DNA of 64,000 nucleotides from Salinithrix halophila (lineage in GTDB: Bacteria; Bacillota; Bacilli; Thermoactinomycetales; DSM-45169). Below the pieces are notes generated by a model. The model saw only the letters and a list, made by a program, of their open reading frames with translations, did not search any database and had not been told where the DNA came from. This document shows positions 32,487 to 41,396 of this stretch, one piece after another. Location: contig NZ_JBHSAP010000018.1 in assembly GCF_042650125.1 (NCBI RefSeq), positions 620,001 to 684,000 of the forward strand, in the 5' to 3' direction. The translations under genes and the position numbers were made by a program. The first letter of the stretch is position 1, and every line of letters starts with the position of its first letter.

Positions 32487-33281
32487 CTAAGCAAACCCCA
32501 ACCACCTTTTCATTCGGGTCATGAACTTCCGCTCCTTGTCTAACACCAGTAGCGGAACAGTTTCCCCCTGGATGCGACGGGCGATGTTACGGTATGCCTT
32601 AGCAGCCAAATGGTGATTATGTAAAACAACAGGCTCTCCCTGGTTACCAGCGCGAATCACTTCTTCATCATCGGGTACCACACCCAATAAATCGACGGCA
32701 AGGACGGACACCACTTCATCTACATCCATCATGCCGCCCTCCTTTACCATCCGGGTCCGTAAACGGTTCACGACCAGTCTGGGAGAACCTGCTCTCTCCT
32801 TTTCCAGCAAGCCAATAACCCGGTCGGCGTCGCGAATGGCCGCCGTTTCCGGCGTGGTGACAACAATCGCTCGATCAGCCCCGGAAACGGCATTTTTAAA
32901 TCCCATCTCGATCCCAGCGGGGCAGTCAATCATGACATAATCGAAGGTTTCCTTCAATTCGGCGACTAACCAACGAAGCTGTTCCGAGGAGATCGATGAT
33001 TTATCTTTGGTTTGTGCCGCCGGCAACAGATAAAGTTCCTCACAACGTTTATCTTTGATCAAGGCTTGTTTGATCCGGCATTTCTTTTCTACGACATCGA
33101 TGATGTCGTAGACGATCCGGTTCTCTAGACCCATTAAAACATCCAGGTTACGGAGACCGATGTCGGTATCAAGCAAGACCACTTTTTTGCCTAATAACGC
33201 CAAAGCCGTGCCGATATTGGCCGAAGTGGTCGATTTTCCCACACCACCCTTGCCAGATGTGATGACAATGGATTCACCCAA
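32487..33281 (-). CDS. minD: Septum site-determining ATPase MinD
   Basis: MinD is a membrane-binding ATPase that carries MinC to the poles and blocks polar division. The deviant Walker motif SGKGGVGKST lies at 9-18, DTDIGLRNLDVLMG near 38 and the CPAG switch region near 120. The last twelve residues (FMTRMKRWLGFA) form the amphipathic membrane-targeting helix. The start is TTG behind GGGAGGGGGG. It follows minC by 31 bases. Confidence 0.97.
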   Translation of the reverse strand: MGESIVITSGKGGVGKSTTSANIGTALALLGKKVVLLDTDIGLRNLDVLMGLENRIVYDIIDVVEKKCRIKQALIKDKRCEELYLLPAAQTKDKSSISSEQLRWLVAELKETFDYVMIDCPAGIEMGFKNAVSGADRAIVVTTPETAAIRDADRVIGLLEKERAGSPRLVVNRLRTRMVKEGGMMDVDEVVSVLAVDLLGVVPDDEEVIRAGNQGEPVVLHNHHLAAKAYRNIARRIQGETVPLLVLDKERKFMTRMKRWLGFA

Positions 33282-33312
33282 CTCTATCCCCCCTCCCGGA
33301 CACCCGCAGGCT

Positions 33313-33990
33313 TCAACTGCGGAAACGATTCTCTTTCCATTCGATGTCCGGACGGATCCGGTTGAGATGATGCATTTTATCGACGGCGATCTGGCCGCCT
33401 AGAAGGTAGGCGAAATTCATACCCGAGGTTTCCGCTTCCTCCCACTCATCCGGTGGTCGGGAAACGATATCCGAGATGCGGAGCTGAGTCGGCCTTAGGA
33501 GGGAAGCCGCGATAATGGCTGTCTCGTCTCCCTCTCCCCCAGCATGGGCCAATCCGCGAAGAGCACCCAACACATAGATGCTTCCCGTGCTCCGGACAGT
33601 CCCTCCGGGATTAACATCCCCCAGTAAAAGAAGATCTCCCCGGTGTTCCAAAACCTGACCGGAGCGGACTGTCCCACCCAGCAGTTGAATACCCTGATCC
33701 TCATCCACCAAGTAGGGCTTTCCTCCTGCTGCCTCAATGGAATGAACGAGCAGGTTCTTGCGGGGGGCAAAAAGCCAGCGCAGCTCTTTCTCTTCTTCCC
33801 GGGTAATTTTCCTGTCCCCGATTTTAATATGGACGCGGGTATCGGGTCCGTCCCAGAGGCTGGAAGCGTTATCCAGTTTATATTTCAATTCGCTTAAGAG
33901 CGCGGAAAACGGCCGTGAGTCATCCAAAAGGAAAAGAAGTCCGTCCTTTGTTCCCTTGATCGTGACACCCGGCTTTAAAACTTTCCCCAT
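33313..33990 (-). CDS. minC: Septum site-determining protein MinC
   Basis: MinC inhibits FtsZ polymerisation when bound to MinD. The 225-residue protein has a short FtsZ-inhibiting amino-terminal domain (GVTIKGTKDGLLFLLDD) and a carboxy-terminal beta-helix with GQVLEHRGDLLLLGDVNPGG and GSIYVLGALRGLAHAG, the MinD-binding region. The ATG at 33990 follows GGGGTGA by seven bases; an extension to 34056 is unlikely. It sits in the conserved mreBCD-minCD series. Confidence 0.95.
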   Translation of the reverse strand: MGKVLKPGVTIKGTKDGLLFLLDDSRPFSALLSELKYKLDNASSLWDGPDTRVHIKIGDRKITREEEKELRWLFAPRKNLLVHSIEAAGGKPYLVDEDQGIQLLGGTVRSGQVLEHRGDLLLLGDVNPGGTVRSTGSIYVLGALRGLAHAGGEGDETAIIAASLLRPTQLRISDIVSRPPDEWEEAETSGMNFAYLLGGQIAVDKMHHLNRIRPDIEWKENRFRS

Positions 33991-34076
33991 GATACAGTCA
34001 CCCCGCCTCAATTCTATTTTCGGCATAAGCCTCCGATTTCCTTCCCCGGTACGCAATTGAATGGCAGGAGCGCCCG

Positions 34077-34607
34077 TTACCGCTTGTCAAACAGTTGAAC
34101 CGACTGGGGGTGAAACCGTCGAAAGATCCACCGGATTCCGCGGTAAACCGGATATGCCGCCAATAAATTAAAAAAGACAGAGGGAAGGATATGATAGATA
34201 AATGCTGTCTCCCACCCCACCTGTGTGATGTCAAACATACGTAGCCACAAGTAGGTGAGAATCAGATGGGTTGCCTGCCCCAGGCCCGTTGCGAGAAGGG
34301 CAACAATGGGACCCGATAGGAACTGCCGGGAAACCTGCCCGGTTATATAACCGATTACGGCAGTAGAAAACGCATACACGCCCACCGCCTGACCATAAGC
34401 GAGGTCATGAAGCAATCCAAAACACAAACCGTAGATCAGTCCGACTTTTCGGCCCCGATACAAAGAAAGCAGGATGATGCCACTAACCACCAGTTGCGGA
34501 ATCCACACAAAATTGCTGCCCCAAGCTTGAGGCACAAACATTTGCAATGCGGTTCCTTCCAACAAAAAAAGAAAGGAGAGGAACCCGATGAGAATCCAAG
34601 CCGCCAT
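34077..34607 (-). CDS. mreD: Rod shape-determining protein MreD
   Basis: This 176-residue protein has five or six hydrophobic segments and the MreD features of GLCFGLLHDLAYGQAVGVYAF near 55. MreD is part of the elongasome that directs side-wall synthesis. It starts 3 bases after the mreC stop. Confidence 0.93.
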   Translation of the reverse strand: MAAWILIGFLSFLFLLEGTALQMFVPQAWGSNFVWIPQLVVSGIILLSLYRGRKVGLIYGLCFGLLHDLAYGQAVGVYAFSTAVIGYITGQVSRQFLSGPIVALLATGLGQATHLILTYLWLRMFDITQVGWETAFIYHILPSVFFNLLAAYPVYRGIRWIFRRFHPQSVQLFDKR

Positions 34608-34610
34608 CGT

Positions 34611-35510
34611 TTATTCCCCTCCGTTACCTTCTTCCCTAGAATCCAGTTCCTGTCGGTGTTCTTTGAGCTTCAACTTGGCCGGATCACGAACCACCAACAC
34701 ATAATTGAGCCGTTCGAAACTGGCGGCTGGTTTGACATAGGCCATTTGGTCGACCCCAAACTCACCCGTCGTCACCTGATCCACCGTTCCGATCAACAAA
34801 TCACCGGAATAGATGTCGGACAATCTCGAAGTAACCACCAGCTGCCCTTTTTTCAGTTTGGCCTTGGGAGGGATCTTTTTCAGCAGCAGGCGTTCATGCT
34901 TGGTATCATAGCCCTCGATTAAGCCGAAGACTTCTTTATCCCCCGCTTTCACATGAGCAGCGATTCCGGGCCCGCTTCCCGTGTCTGTCAGCAATTGGAC
35001 ATCGGCCATATGGGCGGTTGCATCCTTCACGCGACCGATCAATCCTTCATGGGTGATGACGGGCATATTCTTCTTTACACCGTCCTGGGTTCCCTGGTCG
35101 ATCACTACCCGATCGTTCCACCGATCAGGATTTCGCGCTACTGTCTGGGCGGCGATGCAATTCGTTTTGTACTTGTCTGTATAACCGACAATACTTTTCA
35201 GCTGCTGATTTTCCCGTTTTAAAGTAGCCACTTGGGATTTCAACTGCAGATAACCATCTGCCTGTTTTTCCAGCTTTCGGTTTTCAGCCCGTAGATTCCC
35301 TACCTCTCCCCATTCTTCAAACCAATTGGAAACAGCGTAGGCCGGAGATGCGAAAAAACCGTTTAGCCAGGCGATTGAGTTTTTCACCACAGCCTCGGGC
35401 CAAGTGAGGGAAGTCCGCTCCCCTCGAGTCATGCCCACGGTTACAGTTAGCAGAATGACAGACAGGAGCAACATGAACAGCCGACGGTTGGCAAAAATTC
35501 TCGAAAACAT
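34611..35510 (-). CDS. mreC: Rod shape-determining protein MreC
   Basis: MreC is a bitopic scaffold linking MreB to penicillin-binding proteins. The 299 residues show a membrane segment at about 10-28, a coiled coil at about 70-105 and the double beta-barrel domain with DRVVIDQGTQDGVKKNMPV and GLIGRVKDA. The carboxy-terminal tail is charged. It lies between mreB and mreD as usual. Confidence 0.95.
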   Translation of the reverse strand: MFSRIFANRRLFMLLLSVILLTVTVGMTRGERTSLTWPEAVVKNSIAWLNGFFASPAYAVSNWFEEWGEVGNLRAENRKLEKQADGYLQLKSQVATLKRENQQLKSIVGYTDKYKTNCIAAQTVARNPDRWNDRVVIDQGTQDGVKKNMPVITHEGLIGRVKDATAHMADVQLLTDTGSGPGIAAHVKAGDKEVFGLIEGYDTKHERLLLKKIPPKAKLKKGQLVVTSRLSDIYSGDLLIGTVDQVTTGEFGVDQMAYVKPAASFERLNYVLVVRDPAKLKLKEHRQELDSREEGNGGE

Positions 35511-35527
35511 GCGTCATCCGCCCCTAT

Positions 35528-36628
35528 TCACGGCCGGCGTCCCGTCCGAGTGGAAGTGATACCAGCCCCTGATGTGAAGAGATGGATGTTCTCCAAGGAT
35601 TGCCCCGTACCAACCGCCACACAATCGAGGGCATTATCTGCCACAACGACAGGCATATCCGTCTCTTCAGACAACCGTTGGTCAAGGTGTCGAAGGAGCG
35701 CCCCACCGCCAGTGAGGACAATTCCTCTATCCATGATATCCGCTGCCAATTCCGGGGGAGTCTGTTCCAAGGTGAGCTTAACGGACTCGATGATCGAATG
35801 GACCGTATCGTTAAGGGCTTCGCCAATTTCCCGGGAAGTGATCCGGATCGTTTTGGGAAGACCGCTGATCAGATCCCTCCCCCGGATCTGACGTTCCTCC
35901 TTATCTCCATCCGCTTTAGCAGAGCCAGCTTCTAGCTTCAGGGTTTCAGCCGTCCGTTCCCCGATCATCAAGTTGTACTGCCGCTTAATATATTGAATGA
36001 TCGCATCGTCCATCTCATCCCCGGCGATTCGCAAAGATTTCGCTGTGACGATTCCCCCCAGGGAAATCACGGCTACTTCTGTCGTACCGCCTCCGATGTC
36101 CACCACCATGCTACCTGTGGGCTCCCAGACAGGCAATCCAGCACCGATAGCCGCAGCAAAAGGCTCTTCAATCGTATAGGCTTCTTTTGCTCCGGCTGCA
36201 CGGGTGGCCTCTTCCACTGCCCGTTTTTCGACAGCCGTTACTCCGGAAGGAACACAGACCATTACGTTTGGGCGTCGGGGAAAATAAACCCGTTGGGTTT
36301 GCGATTTTTTGAGAAAATACTCCAGCATCGTCGCAGTGGTATTGTAATCCGCAATGACACCATCTTTCATCGGACGAATAGCGATGATATTGCCGGGTGT
36401 CCTTCCTATCATTCGTTTCGCTTCTTCCCCAACAGCCTTGATATCCTGAGTTCCTGTCTCCAGGGCAACAACTGAAGGTTCACGGACGACGATTCCTTGC
36501 CCCTTCAAATAAACCAACGTATTGGCGGTACCTAGATCGATTCCCATATCTCGTGTGAAACCGCCAAATTTCTGAAAAATTGTCTCATTTCCCCCGTTGT
36601 TTTCGTTACTCCCAAACCAAAATCGCAT
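35528..36628 (-). CDS. mreB: Rod shape-determining actin homologue MreB, with amino-terminal extension
   Basis: MreB is the bacterial actin that guides cell-wall elongation. The actin phosphate loops DLGTANTLVYLKGQG, VVDIGGGTTEVAV and GIVLTGGGALLRHLD are present, as are VPSGVTAVEKRAV and PPELAADIMDRG. The protein is 366 residues, roughly 25-30 longer than B. subtilis MreB. The extra piece is mainly an amino-terminal sequence, MRFWFGSNENNGGNE, before the usual DMGIDLG. An internal ATG at 36547 would remove it, but I see no good ribosome site there, so the longer form is given with some doubt about the start. Confidence 0.93.
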   Translation of the reverse strand: MRFWFGSNENNGGNETIFQKFGGFTRDMGIDLGTANTLVYLKGQGIVVREPSVVALETGTQDIKAVGEEAKRMIGRTPGNIIAIRPMKDGVIADYNTTATMLEYFLKKSQTQRVYFPRRPNVMVCVPSGVTAVEKRAVEEATRAAGAKEAYTIEEPFAAAIGAGLPVWEPTGSMVVDIGGGTTEVAVISLGGIVTAKSLRIAGDEMDDAIIQYIKRQYNLMIGERTAETLKLEAGSAKADGDKEERQIRGRDLISGLPKTIRITSREIGEALNDTVHSIIESVKLTLEQTPPELAADIMDRGIVLTGGGALLRHLDQRLSEETDMPVVVADNALDCVAVGTGQSLENIHLFTSGAGITSTRTGRRP

Positions 36629-36675
36629 CTGCTGTCTCAGCCCTTCTGCTTAAAGTGATCATTCCGTGTATGGTA

Positions 36676-37377
36676 TCAGACAGGAAGAATTCCCTTCTCT
36701 TTCATGCTTGTAAATCGGTGATCTCCGACGATGACATGATCCAACAATTCGATTCCAACGATGCGGCCTGCTTCAAACAGACGTTCGGTAACGAGGATGT
36801 CTTCACGACTAGGAGTCGGATCTCCACTGGGATGGTTATGCACACAGATAACGCCCGCGGAGCTTCGTCGGATTGCTTCCCGAAATACTTCCCGGGGGTG
36901 GACCACCGATGAATTAAGCGTTCCTACAAAAATACACTGTTTATCGATTACCCGATTTTTTGTATTGAGAAACAGACAGATAAAGTGTTCTTGGGAGAGG
37001 TGGCGTAGCTCGTCCATCACGAAATCGGCCGCGTCCCGGGGAGAACGGATAGCTATCCGTTCCTCAGGAACGGCTCGGCAGACACGCCGACCCAGCTCGA
37101 TTCCCGCGAGTACCTGGATCGCCTTCGCCTTGCCCACGCCACGGATTTTCACCAATTCTCGCAGATCTGCTGCTGCAAGGCCACGTAAGCCCCCACCCGT
37201 CGCAAGCAAGCGCTGGGCCAAGATAATAACCGATTCCGCAGCCGTGCCCGTCCGTAACAGGATCGCCACTAACTCAGCATTGGATAAAGCTGCTCCACCA
37301 TAACGAGCCAAACGCTCTCTAGGGCGGTCTTCTTCCGGTACATCCCGGATCATCATCGGTTCCGGCAATCCGCTCAT
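36676..37377 (-). CDS. radC: RadC family JAB-domain protein
   Basis: The 233-residue protein has an amino-terminal helix-hairpin-helix domain (ELVKIRGVGKAKAIQVLAG) and a carboxy-terminal JAB1/MPN-like domain with the metal motif VHNHPSGDPTPSREDI. Despite the name, a repair role is not established; the fold is that of a metal-dependent hydrolase. Of two adjacent ATG codons, the second (37377) has the better spacing to AGGAGG. It lies between maf and mreB as in B. subtilis. Confidence 0.94.
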   Translation of the reverse strand: MSGLPEPMMIRDVPEEDRPRERLARYGGAALSNAELVAILLRTGTAAESVIILAQRLLATGGGLRGLAAADLRELVKIRGVGKAKAIQVLAGIELGRRVCRAVPEERIAIRSPRDAADFVMDELRHLSQEHFICLFLNTKNRVIDKQCIFVGTLNSSVVHPREVFREAIRRSSAGVICVHNHPSGDPTPSREDILVTERLFEAGRIVGIELLDHVIVGDHRFTSMKEKGILPV

Positions 37378-37439
37378 CATGAACCTCCTGCTTACCGTCA
37401 AATAAGGAGGATCTGGTTGTATTCGCTGAAGGTGAGACC

Positions 37440-38051
37440 TTATTGTTCCGGAGTGGGTAATGGGTAAAGCACAGGGTAATCCATTTTTTTCAGCATATCG
37501 TAGAGTAGAGGCAGCGACATACCTACCACATTGGTATAGCATCCATCGATCCAGTCTACCCAAAGAGAACCGATCCCCTGAAGCCCGTAGGCGCCGGCCT
37601 TATCCATCGGTTCGCCAGTAGATACGTACCACTCGATCTCCGCCCGATCCATGTTTCGAACCATCACCTCAGTCACTCGATGGTCGATCAACCGCCTTCT
37701 CACTTTTCCTTCATTTACTTCCACCAATGTGATTCCGGTATAAACCTGATGGGCTTGTCCCGAAAGACGCTCTAGAATGCGGACTGCATCCGCATGATTG
37801 GCGGGTTTCCCCAAAATATCTCCCTCGAGGGAGACGACGGTGTCCGACCCGATCACCACAGCGTAGCGTTTGGTATGTGCCACCGCCAACGCCTTTTTGG
37901 CGGCCAGGATTTCAACCAGTTCCCCAGGTGACGGGCTACCCGGCACTTCCTCCGTCACAGAACTTGGGTGGACAGAAAAAGGAACACCTAAAGAACGCAG
38001 GAGTTCCTTCCGCCGTGGAGACCCGGAAGCAAGTACGAGTTCCGGCTGCAT
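37440..38051 (-). CDS. maf: Maf-type nucleoside triphosphate pyrophosphatase
   Basis: Maf proteins hydrolyse non-canonical or canonical dTTP/UTP to monophosphates and influence septum formation. The 203 residues contain the amino-terminal LASGSPRRKELL, the acidic site GSDTVVSLEG near 68 and DKAGAYGLQGIGS near 150. The ATG at 38051 follows AAGGAGG. It leads a probable maf-radC-mreBCD-minCD transcript. Confidence 0.95.
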   Translation of the reverse strand: MQPELVLASGSPRRKELLRSLGVPFSVHPSSVTEEVPGSPSPGELVEILAAKKALAVAHTKRYAVVIGSDTVVSLEGDILGKPANHADAVRILERLSGQAHQVYTGITLVEVNEGKVRRRLIDHRVTEVMVRNMDRAEIEWYVSTGEPMDKAGAYGLQGIGSLWVDWIDGCYTNVVGMSLPLLYDMLKKMDYPVLYPLPTPEQ

Positions 38052-38104
38052 GGGGTCCCGACCTCCTTAACACTTGCAACAAAGTTTGTTAATAGTTTCC
38101 TTAT

Positions 38105-38132
38105 TTTATACTTAGTCGGGAATAACATTCAA
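38105..38132 (-). promoter_or_regulatory. Sigma-A promoter of the maf-radC-mre-min series
   Basis: The minus strand shows TTGAAT, 16 bases, TATAAA, about 55 bases before maf. Confidence 0.55.
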
Positions 38133-38269
38133 TTCCTGTCATTAAGTGAAAAGGACGAGACCCAGCAGGGTTGCTTCCACCCCTCCATTCTTTTGACAGG
38201 ATTACAATCGCTCTTGATAATTCTCAGTTTAGCAAAATCAAAACCCGGTCACAAGGAACAATCCCCGCT

Positions 38270-39340
38270 TCAACTAAGGGTCTCTATAAATTTTTCATAG
38301 GCGAGCGCGTACCTCACCAATCCTTCCTGGATTTGCCACAATACTGTTTTGTTAGGTTTTTCCGTCTGTGTGCTTTGCACCACCAAATCCATTGCCCGTA
38401 CCATCTGTATCCAATCTGCCATTGTCTGATCGGAAAGCCCTTTTTCCACAGAATCCCTAACTTTGGAAAAGCGGGTGTAGGCTTGGTTGACATCTTTGCG
38501 TGCCGATTGAAAATCAAGGTCTGTACCGGGAGAGGAGACTCCCTTCACCGTCAATTTTGCCATTGTGGTGAAGATTCGATTTCCTTCCCGGAGAGCCGTA
38601 GGAAGGTCCTTTTTCCAAGCGGTTTCGGCCCCTTTAGGAAGAGGAACATCTTTTCCCAGCTGAATATCTTTATAGTAGACTTCTCCTTTTTTCTCCTTGA
38701 AACCGGCAGACAGTTTTTGAGCCTCTCCTTTGTTCAGAGCTGCCCCCTGATAGATCCGGTAGGGAGCTTTATCCGTCATTACAGCAGCCAGCCCTTGGGT
38801 ACGTTGATTCATCACCGTTTTGCCGGCTCCTGCTTTTTCCTGAAAAGTCCCTCCCTGGACAAGAACAGCCGTCAATTTGGGAATCGTTACCGTAGGGATC
38901 TCCTGTTTTGACTCCTTCTTTTTTCCAGCTATCTCCTTTTCCACTTCGCTTGGCACGGTTTTCAGGTGGGAATCGATGGATCCGGCGGAAGAGTCACTTC
39001 CTTCAGGGAAAAAGAGGGAAAGAACCACAACCCCCATTAAAGTCCCTATCATGACAGCCGCCCCGATGGAGAGCAGGAGAGCCCCCACCGCCTTTTTACC
39101 CTGAGTTGAACGCTTTCGGGAATACGGACTTCCCCACTCGATTCCCTCTTCATCCACCTCCAGCACGGTCCAGGGAGTCCGTGCTCGGTCGGGCTCCCTA
39201 GTCCCCCTCTCTCTGCCTTCCGGTTTCGCGACAGTTTCCAATCCTTCCTTCTCTTTACTATTGCACGACAGGCCCGCGATTTTTTGTGACGGGTGCGTTG
39301 CCAATCCATTCAAACGAACGGTGATTCGCGGTTTCTCCAT
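38270..39340 (-). CDS. spoIIB: SpoIIB-like sporulation protein with SPOR-like domain
   Basis: SpoIIB localises to the sporulation septum and helps recruit the engulfment proteins. The 356-residue protein has a charged cytosolic amino terminus (1-82), one membrane segment at about 83-110, a short linker and a SPOR-like repeat (about 158-235, beginning LTAVLVQGGTFQEKAGA). A helical region without a recognised domain follows. Identification rests on this architecture and on its place immediately before maf, as in B. subtilis. Confidence 0.85.
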   Translation of the reverse strand: MEKPRITVRLNGLATHPSQKIAGLSCNSKEKEGLETVAKPEGRERGTREPDRARTPWTVLEVDEEGIEWGSPYSRKRSTQGKKAVGALLLSIGAAVMIGTLMGVVVLSLFFPEGSDSSAGSIDSHLKTVPSEVEKEIAGKKKESKQEIPTVTIPKLTAVLVQGGTFQEKAGAGKTVMNQRTQGLAAVMTDKAPYRIYQGAALNKGEAQKLSAGFKEKKGEVYYKDIQLGKDVPLPKGAETAWKKDLPTALREGNRIFTTMAKLTVKGVSSPGTDLDFQSARKDVNQAYTRFSKVRDSVEKGLSDQTMADWIQMVRAMDLVVQSTQTEKPNKTVLWQIQEGLVRYALAYEKFIETLS

Positions 39341-39393
39341 CGTCTATCGTCCCCTTCTCCCATCTGGTACTACCATATGTATGTCCTGCTAGA

Positions 39394-39651
39394 TTAAAGT
39401 AGAACCCGGGAGAAGAGAGTGCAAAATGATAGAGCAACCGCCCCTGTCCAATGATCGACTCGGTGCCCTGTGTAAATCCTGTAGCCTGGAATCTGCAAAC
39501 GAAACGGTTGGGATGACGGCCATAGTAACGGGATCCCTTGAGGGGTCATGGCATCCGCTAACAGATGAGAAGCGACCGCAAACAAGTGAAAATTTGGTTT
39601 TATAAATGGCTGTTTTCCTACTGATTCCTCTATAAATAATTCCCCGATCAT
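39394..39651 (-). pseudogene. Remnant of a YdjM-like membrane metal-dependent hydrolase (DUF457)
   Basis: The 85-codon frame ends with HLLADAMTPQGIPLLWPSSQ and a following RVDHW, which is the carboxy-terminal signature of YdjM/YvsG-type inner-membrane hydrolases. The amino-terminal HRGxTHS region and most membrane segments are missing upstream, where another gene begins after about 40 bases. I therefore read it as a decayed fragment in a gap that otherwise has no gene. A functional small protein is not excluded. Confidence 0.55.
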
Positions 39652-39693
39652 TTGTTTTGTTGAAATTCTTTCCTTCCTCTTTCTTGAGGAGGA

Positions 39694-40422
39694 TCACAAA
39701 ATCGGCTTGTCTGCCCACTTTTTATAATTGCGGGTGAAGGAGACGATTCGACTGTATTGTCGGATCAAAACGGGATACGGAATCTGCCACGTATGACTTT
39801 TATGATCCTGTCGCCGGTATGCAACAAAATTGTATCGGCTGGTCGAATATATTTTAAAACCCTTTTTCCTACAACCCCGCAAAAACGACAAACACTCGCC
39901 CAGTGTGGAATCCGGAAACCGGACCTTTCGAAACACTTCCTGTTTGGCCACCAAAGTGGCGCCGGCCACCACTTGAGAAAACCGGTTCTCGATCCCCGGA
40001 CGGCGGATCAGCAACAGCTTCTTTTCTCTTAAATAGACGTACATCGTTCGTTTGCCCACTACGTCTGCCCCGGTTTCGCTCATGGCCCGGACAGCCTCCA
40101 AAAGGTAATAGGAAGAATAGTAGTCATCATCATCAAATTTGGCCACCAATGGATACTGGGCCTTGCCTACTCCAAAGTTCAAACATGCCCCCAGGGAAGC
40201 GACTTCTGGAAGCTGATATACCCGTACTTTTTGGTAGTCTTTGGCGCGGAGCCTATATGGAGCGAAATCCATCCTGTTATGGTTCAATACAATGATTAAT
40301 TCTTTTTCTTTGTAAGCTTGTCTCCGATAGTTGTTGAAAATTCGATCGATACACTGGGGACGTTTCGTACAGACAATGATGGAAACGCCGTTCTTCCCCC
40401 TCTTTTTCGATCCCCGATTCAT
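39694..40422 (-). CDS. Family 2 glycosyltransferase (paralogue A)
   Basis: A 242-residue GT-A fold enzyme without membrane segments. The start VSIIVCTKRPQCID, the metal-binding run AKFDDDDYYSSYY near 97 and the tail segment RGCRKKGFKIYSTSRYNF fit a nucleotide-sugar transferase. The ATG at 40422 has AGAGGTGA eight bases upstream. It is homologous throughout to the divergently transcribed neighbour, so the two arose by duplication. They interrupt the conserved comC-spoIIB junction. Acceptor and sugar are unknown; a spore-surface or wall glycan role is speculation. Confidence 0.85.
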   Translation of the reverse strand: MNRGSKKRGKNGVSIIVCTKRPQCIDRIFNNYRRQAYKEKELIIVLNHNRMDFAPYRLRAKDYQKVRVYQLPEVASLGACLNFGVGKAQYPLVAKFDDDDYYSSYYLLEAVRAMSETGADVVGKRTMYVYLREKKLLLIRRPGIENRFSQVVAGATLVAKQEVFRKVRFPDSTLGECLSFLRGCRKKGFKIYSTSRYNFVAYRRQDHKSHTWQIPYPVLIRQYSRIVSFTRNYKKWADKPIL

Positions 40423-40451
40423 GGAGGTACTCACCTCTGCTGTCTTCTTTG

Positions 40452-40465
40452 CGGTGGCATCACCG
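40452..40465. repeat. Short inverted repeat between the two glycosyltransferase genes
   Basis: CGGTG and CACCG flank GCAT. It lies in the 5' leader of the minus-strand gene and could be an operator or a small hairpin. Confidence 0.4.
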
Positions 40466-40669
40466 TAAAAGAACGTTTTTGTAAACTACCATTATCCTAT
40501 CCAGGAGTTCATCTATTTGTGAGGGTGGATACCTGCAAGATTGACATACGGGATCAGAAAGAACAAAGCCTCGTATTTTCCACTTATCACCCGCTGGATT
40601 AGCCGTCAAATGATCTATCAACCTTTCGTAGAATAGCAGAAGAGATTTTTGAGGAAGGAGAAAGAAACC

Positions 40670-41359
40670 GTGAATGCGACTCTGCCCAACAATTCGGGGA
40701 TTACCATCATCACATGCACGAAACGTGCTTTGAATATCCATCACCTTCTCCGCAACTATCGAAGACAGTTGTGGAGAAGAAAAGAACTGATCGTCATCCT
40801 GAATCACAACAAACTGCCCCTGCACGTATACGAAAAGGCAGCGAAACAGGTTCCACAGGTGTCGGTCTATCAACTTTCGGAGAGTATTTCCCTGGGGGAG
40901 TGTTTGAATTTTGGAGTGAGCCGGGCCCGATACGAATATATCGCCAAGTTTGATGACGATGATTACTATGCGCCTTCCTATTTAACCGACTGCATGCGGG
41001 TCATGAAACAAACTGAAGCCGATGTGGTCGGTAAACGAAGTCATTACATCTGGCTTCAGGGGTCGAACGCCCTTATTCTAAGGAAGGTCCCATCCCCGTT
41101 CTTGCTGCCCGGCGCCACGCTGTTCATTAAAAAACGGGTGTTTCATAAAGTTCGTTTTTCCCGTCGCAATGCGGGGGAAGACGACCAGTTTTGCAGGGAC
41201 TGCCGCGCGAAAGGGTTTAAACTCGTCTCGGCGGGAAAATCCCACTTTATCGCTGTCCGCCATTCACAGAACAACCATACATGGAGAATCAGCGACCGGG
41301 AGCTTCTATCCCATCCTCAAAACCGGCTGGTCGCTTTTCTGAAAAATTCCTATGCGTAA
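40670..41359 (+). CDS. Family 2 glycosyltransferase (paralogue B)
   Basis: A 229-residue GT2 enzyme homologous to the divergent neighbour: ITIITCTKRALNIHHL against SIIVCTKRPQCIDRI, SLGECLNFGVSRA against SLGACLNFGVGKA, and the same AKFDDDDYY metal site near 90. Both also share a DVVGKR motif after the acidic site. The GTG at 40670 follows GAAGGAG by nine bases; an earlier in-frame TTG lies inside the ribosome site. With no operon partner, its acceptor cannot be inferred. Confidence 0.85.
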   Translation: MNATLPNNSGITIITCTKRALNIHHLLRNYRRQLWRRKELIVILNHNKLPLHVYEKAAKQVPQVSVYQLSESISLGECLNFGVSRARYEYIAKFDDDDYYAPSYLTDCMRVMKQTEADVVGKRSHYIWLQGSNALILRKVPSPFLLPGATLFIKKRVFHKVRFSRRNAGEDDQFCRDCRAKGFKLVSAGKSHFIAVRHSQNNHTWRISDRELLSHPQNRLVAFLKNSYA

Positions 41360-41396
41360 ATGTTTTGGAATCGCGCCCCTCGGACGCCCCATGGAT

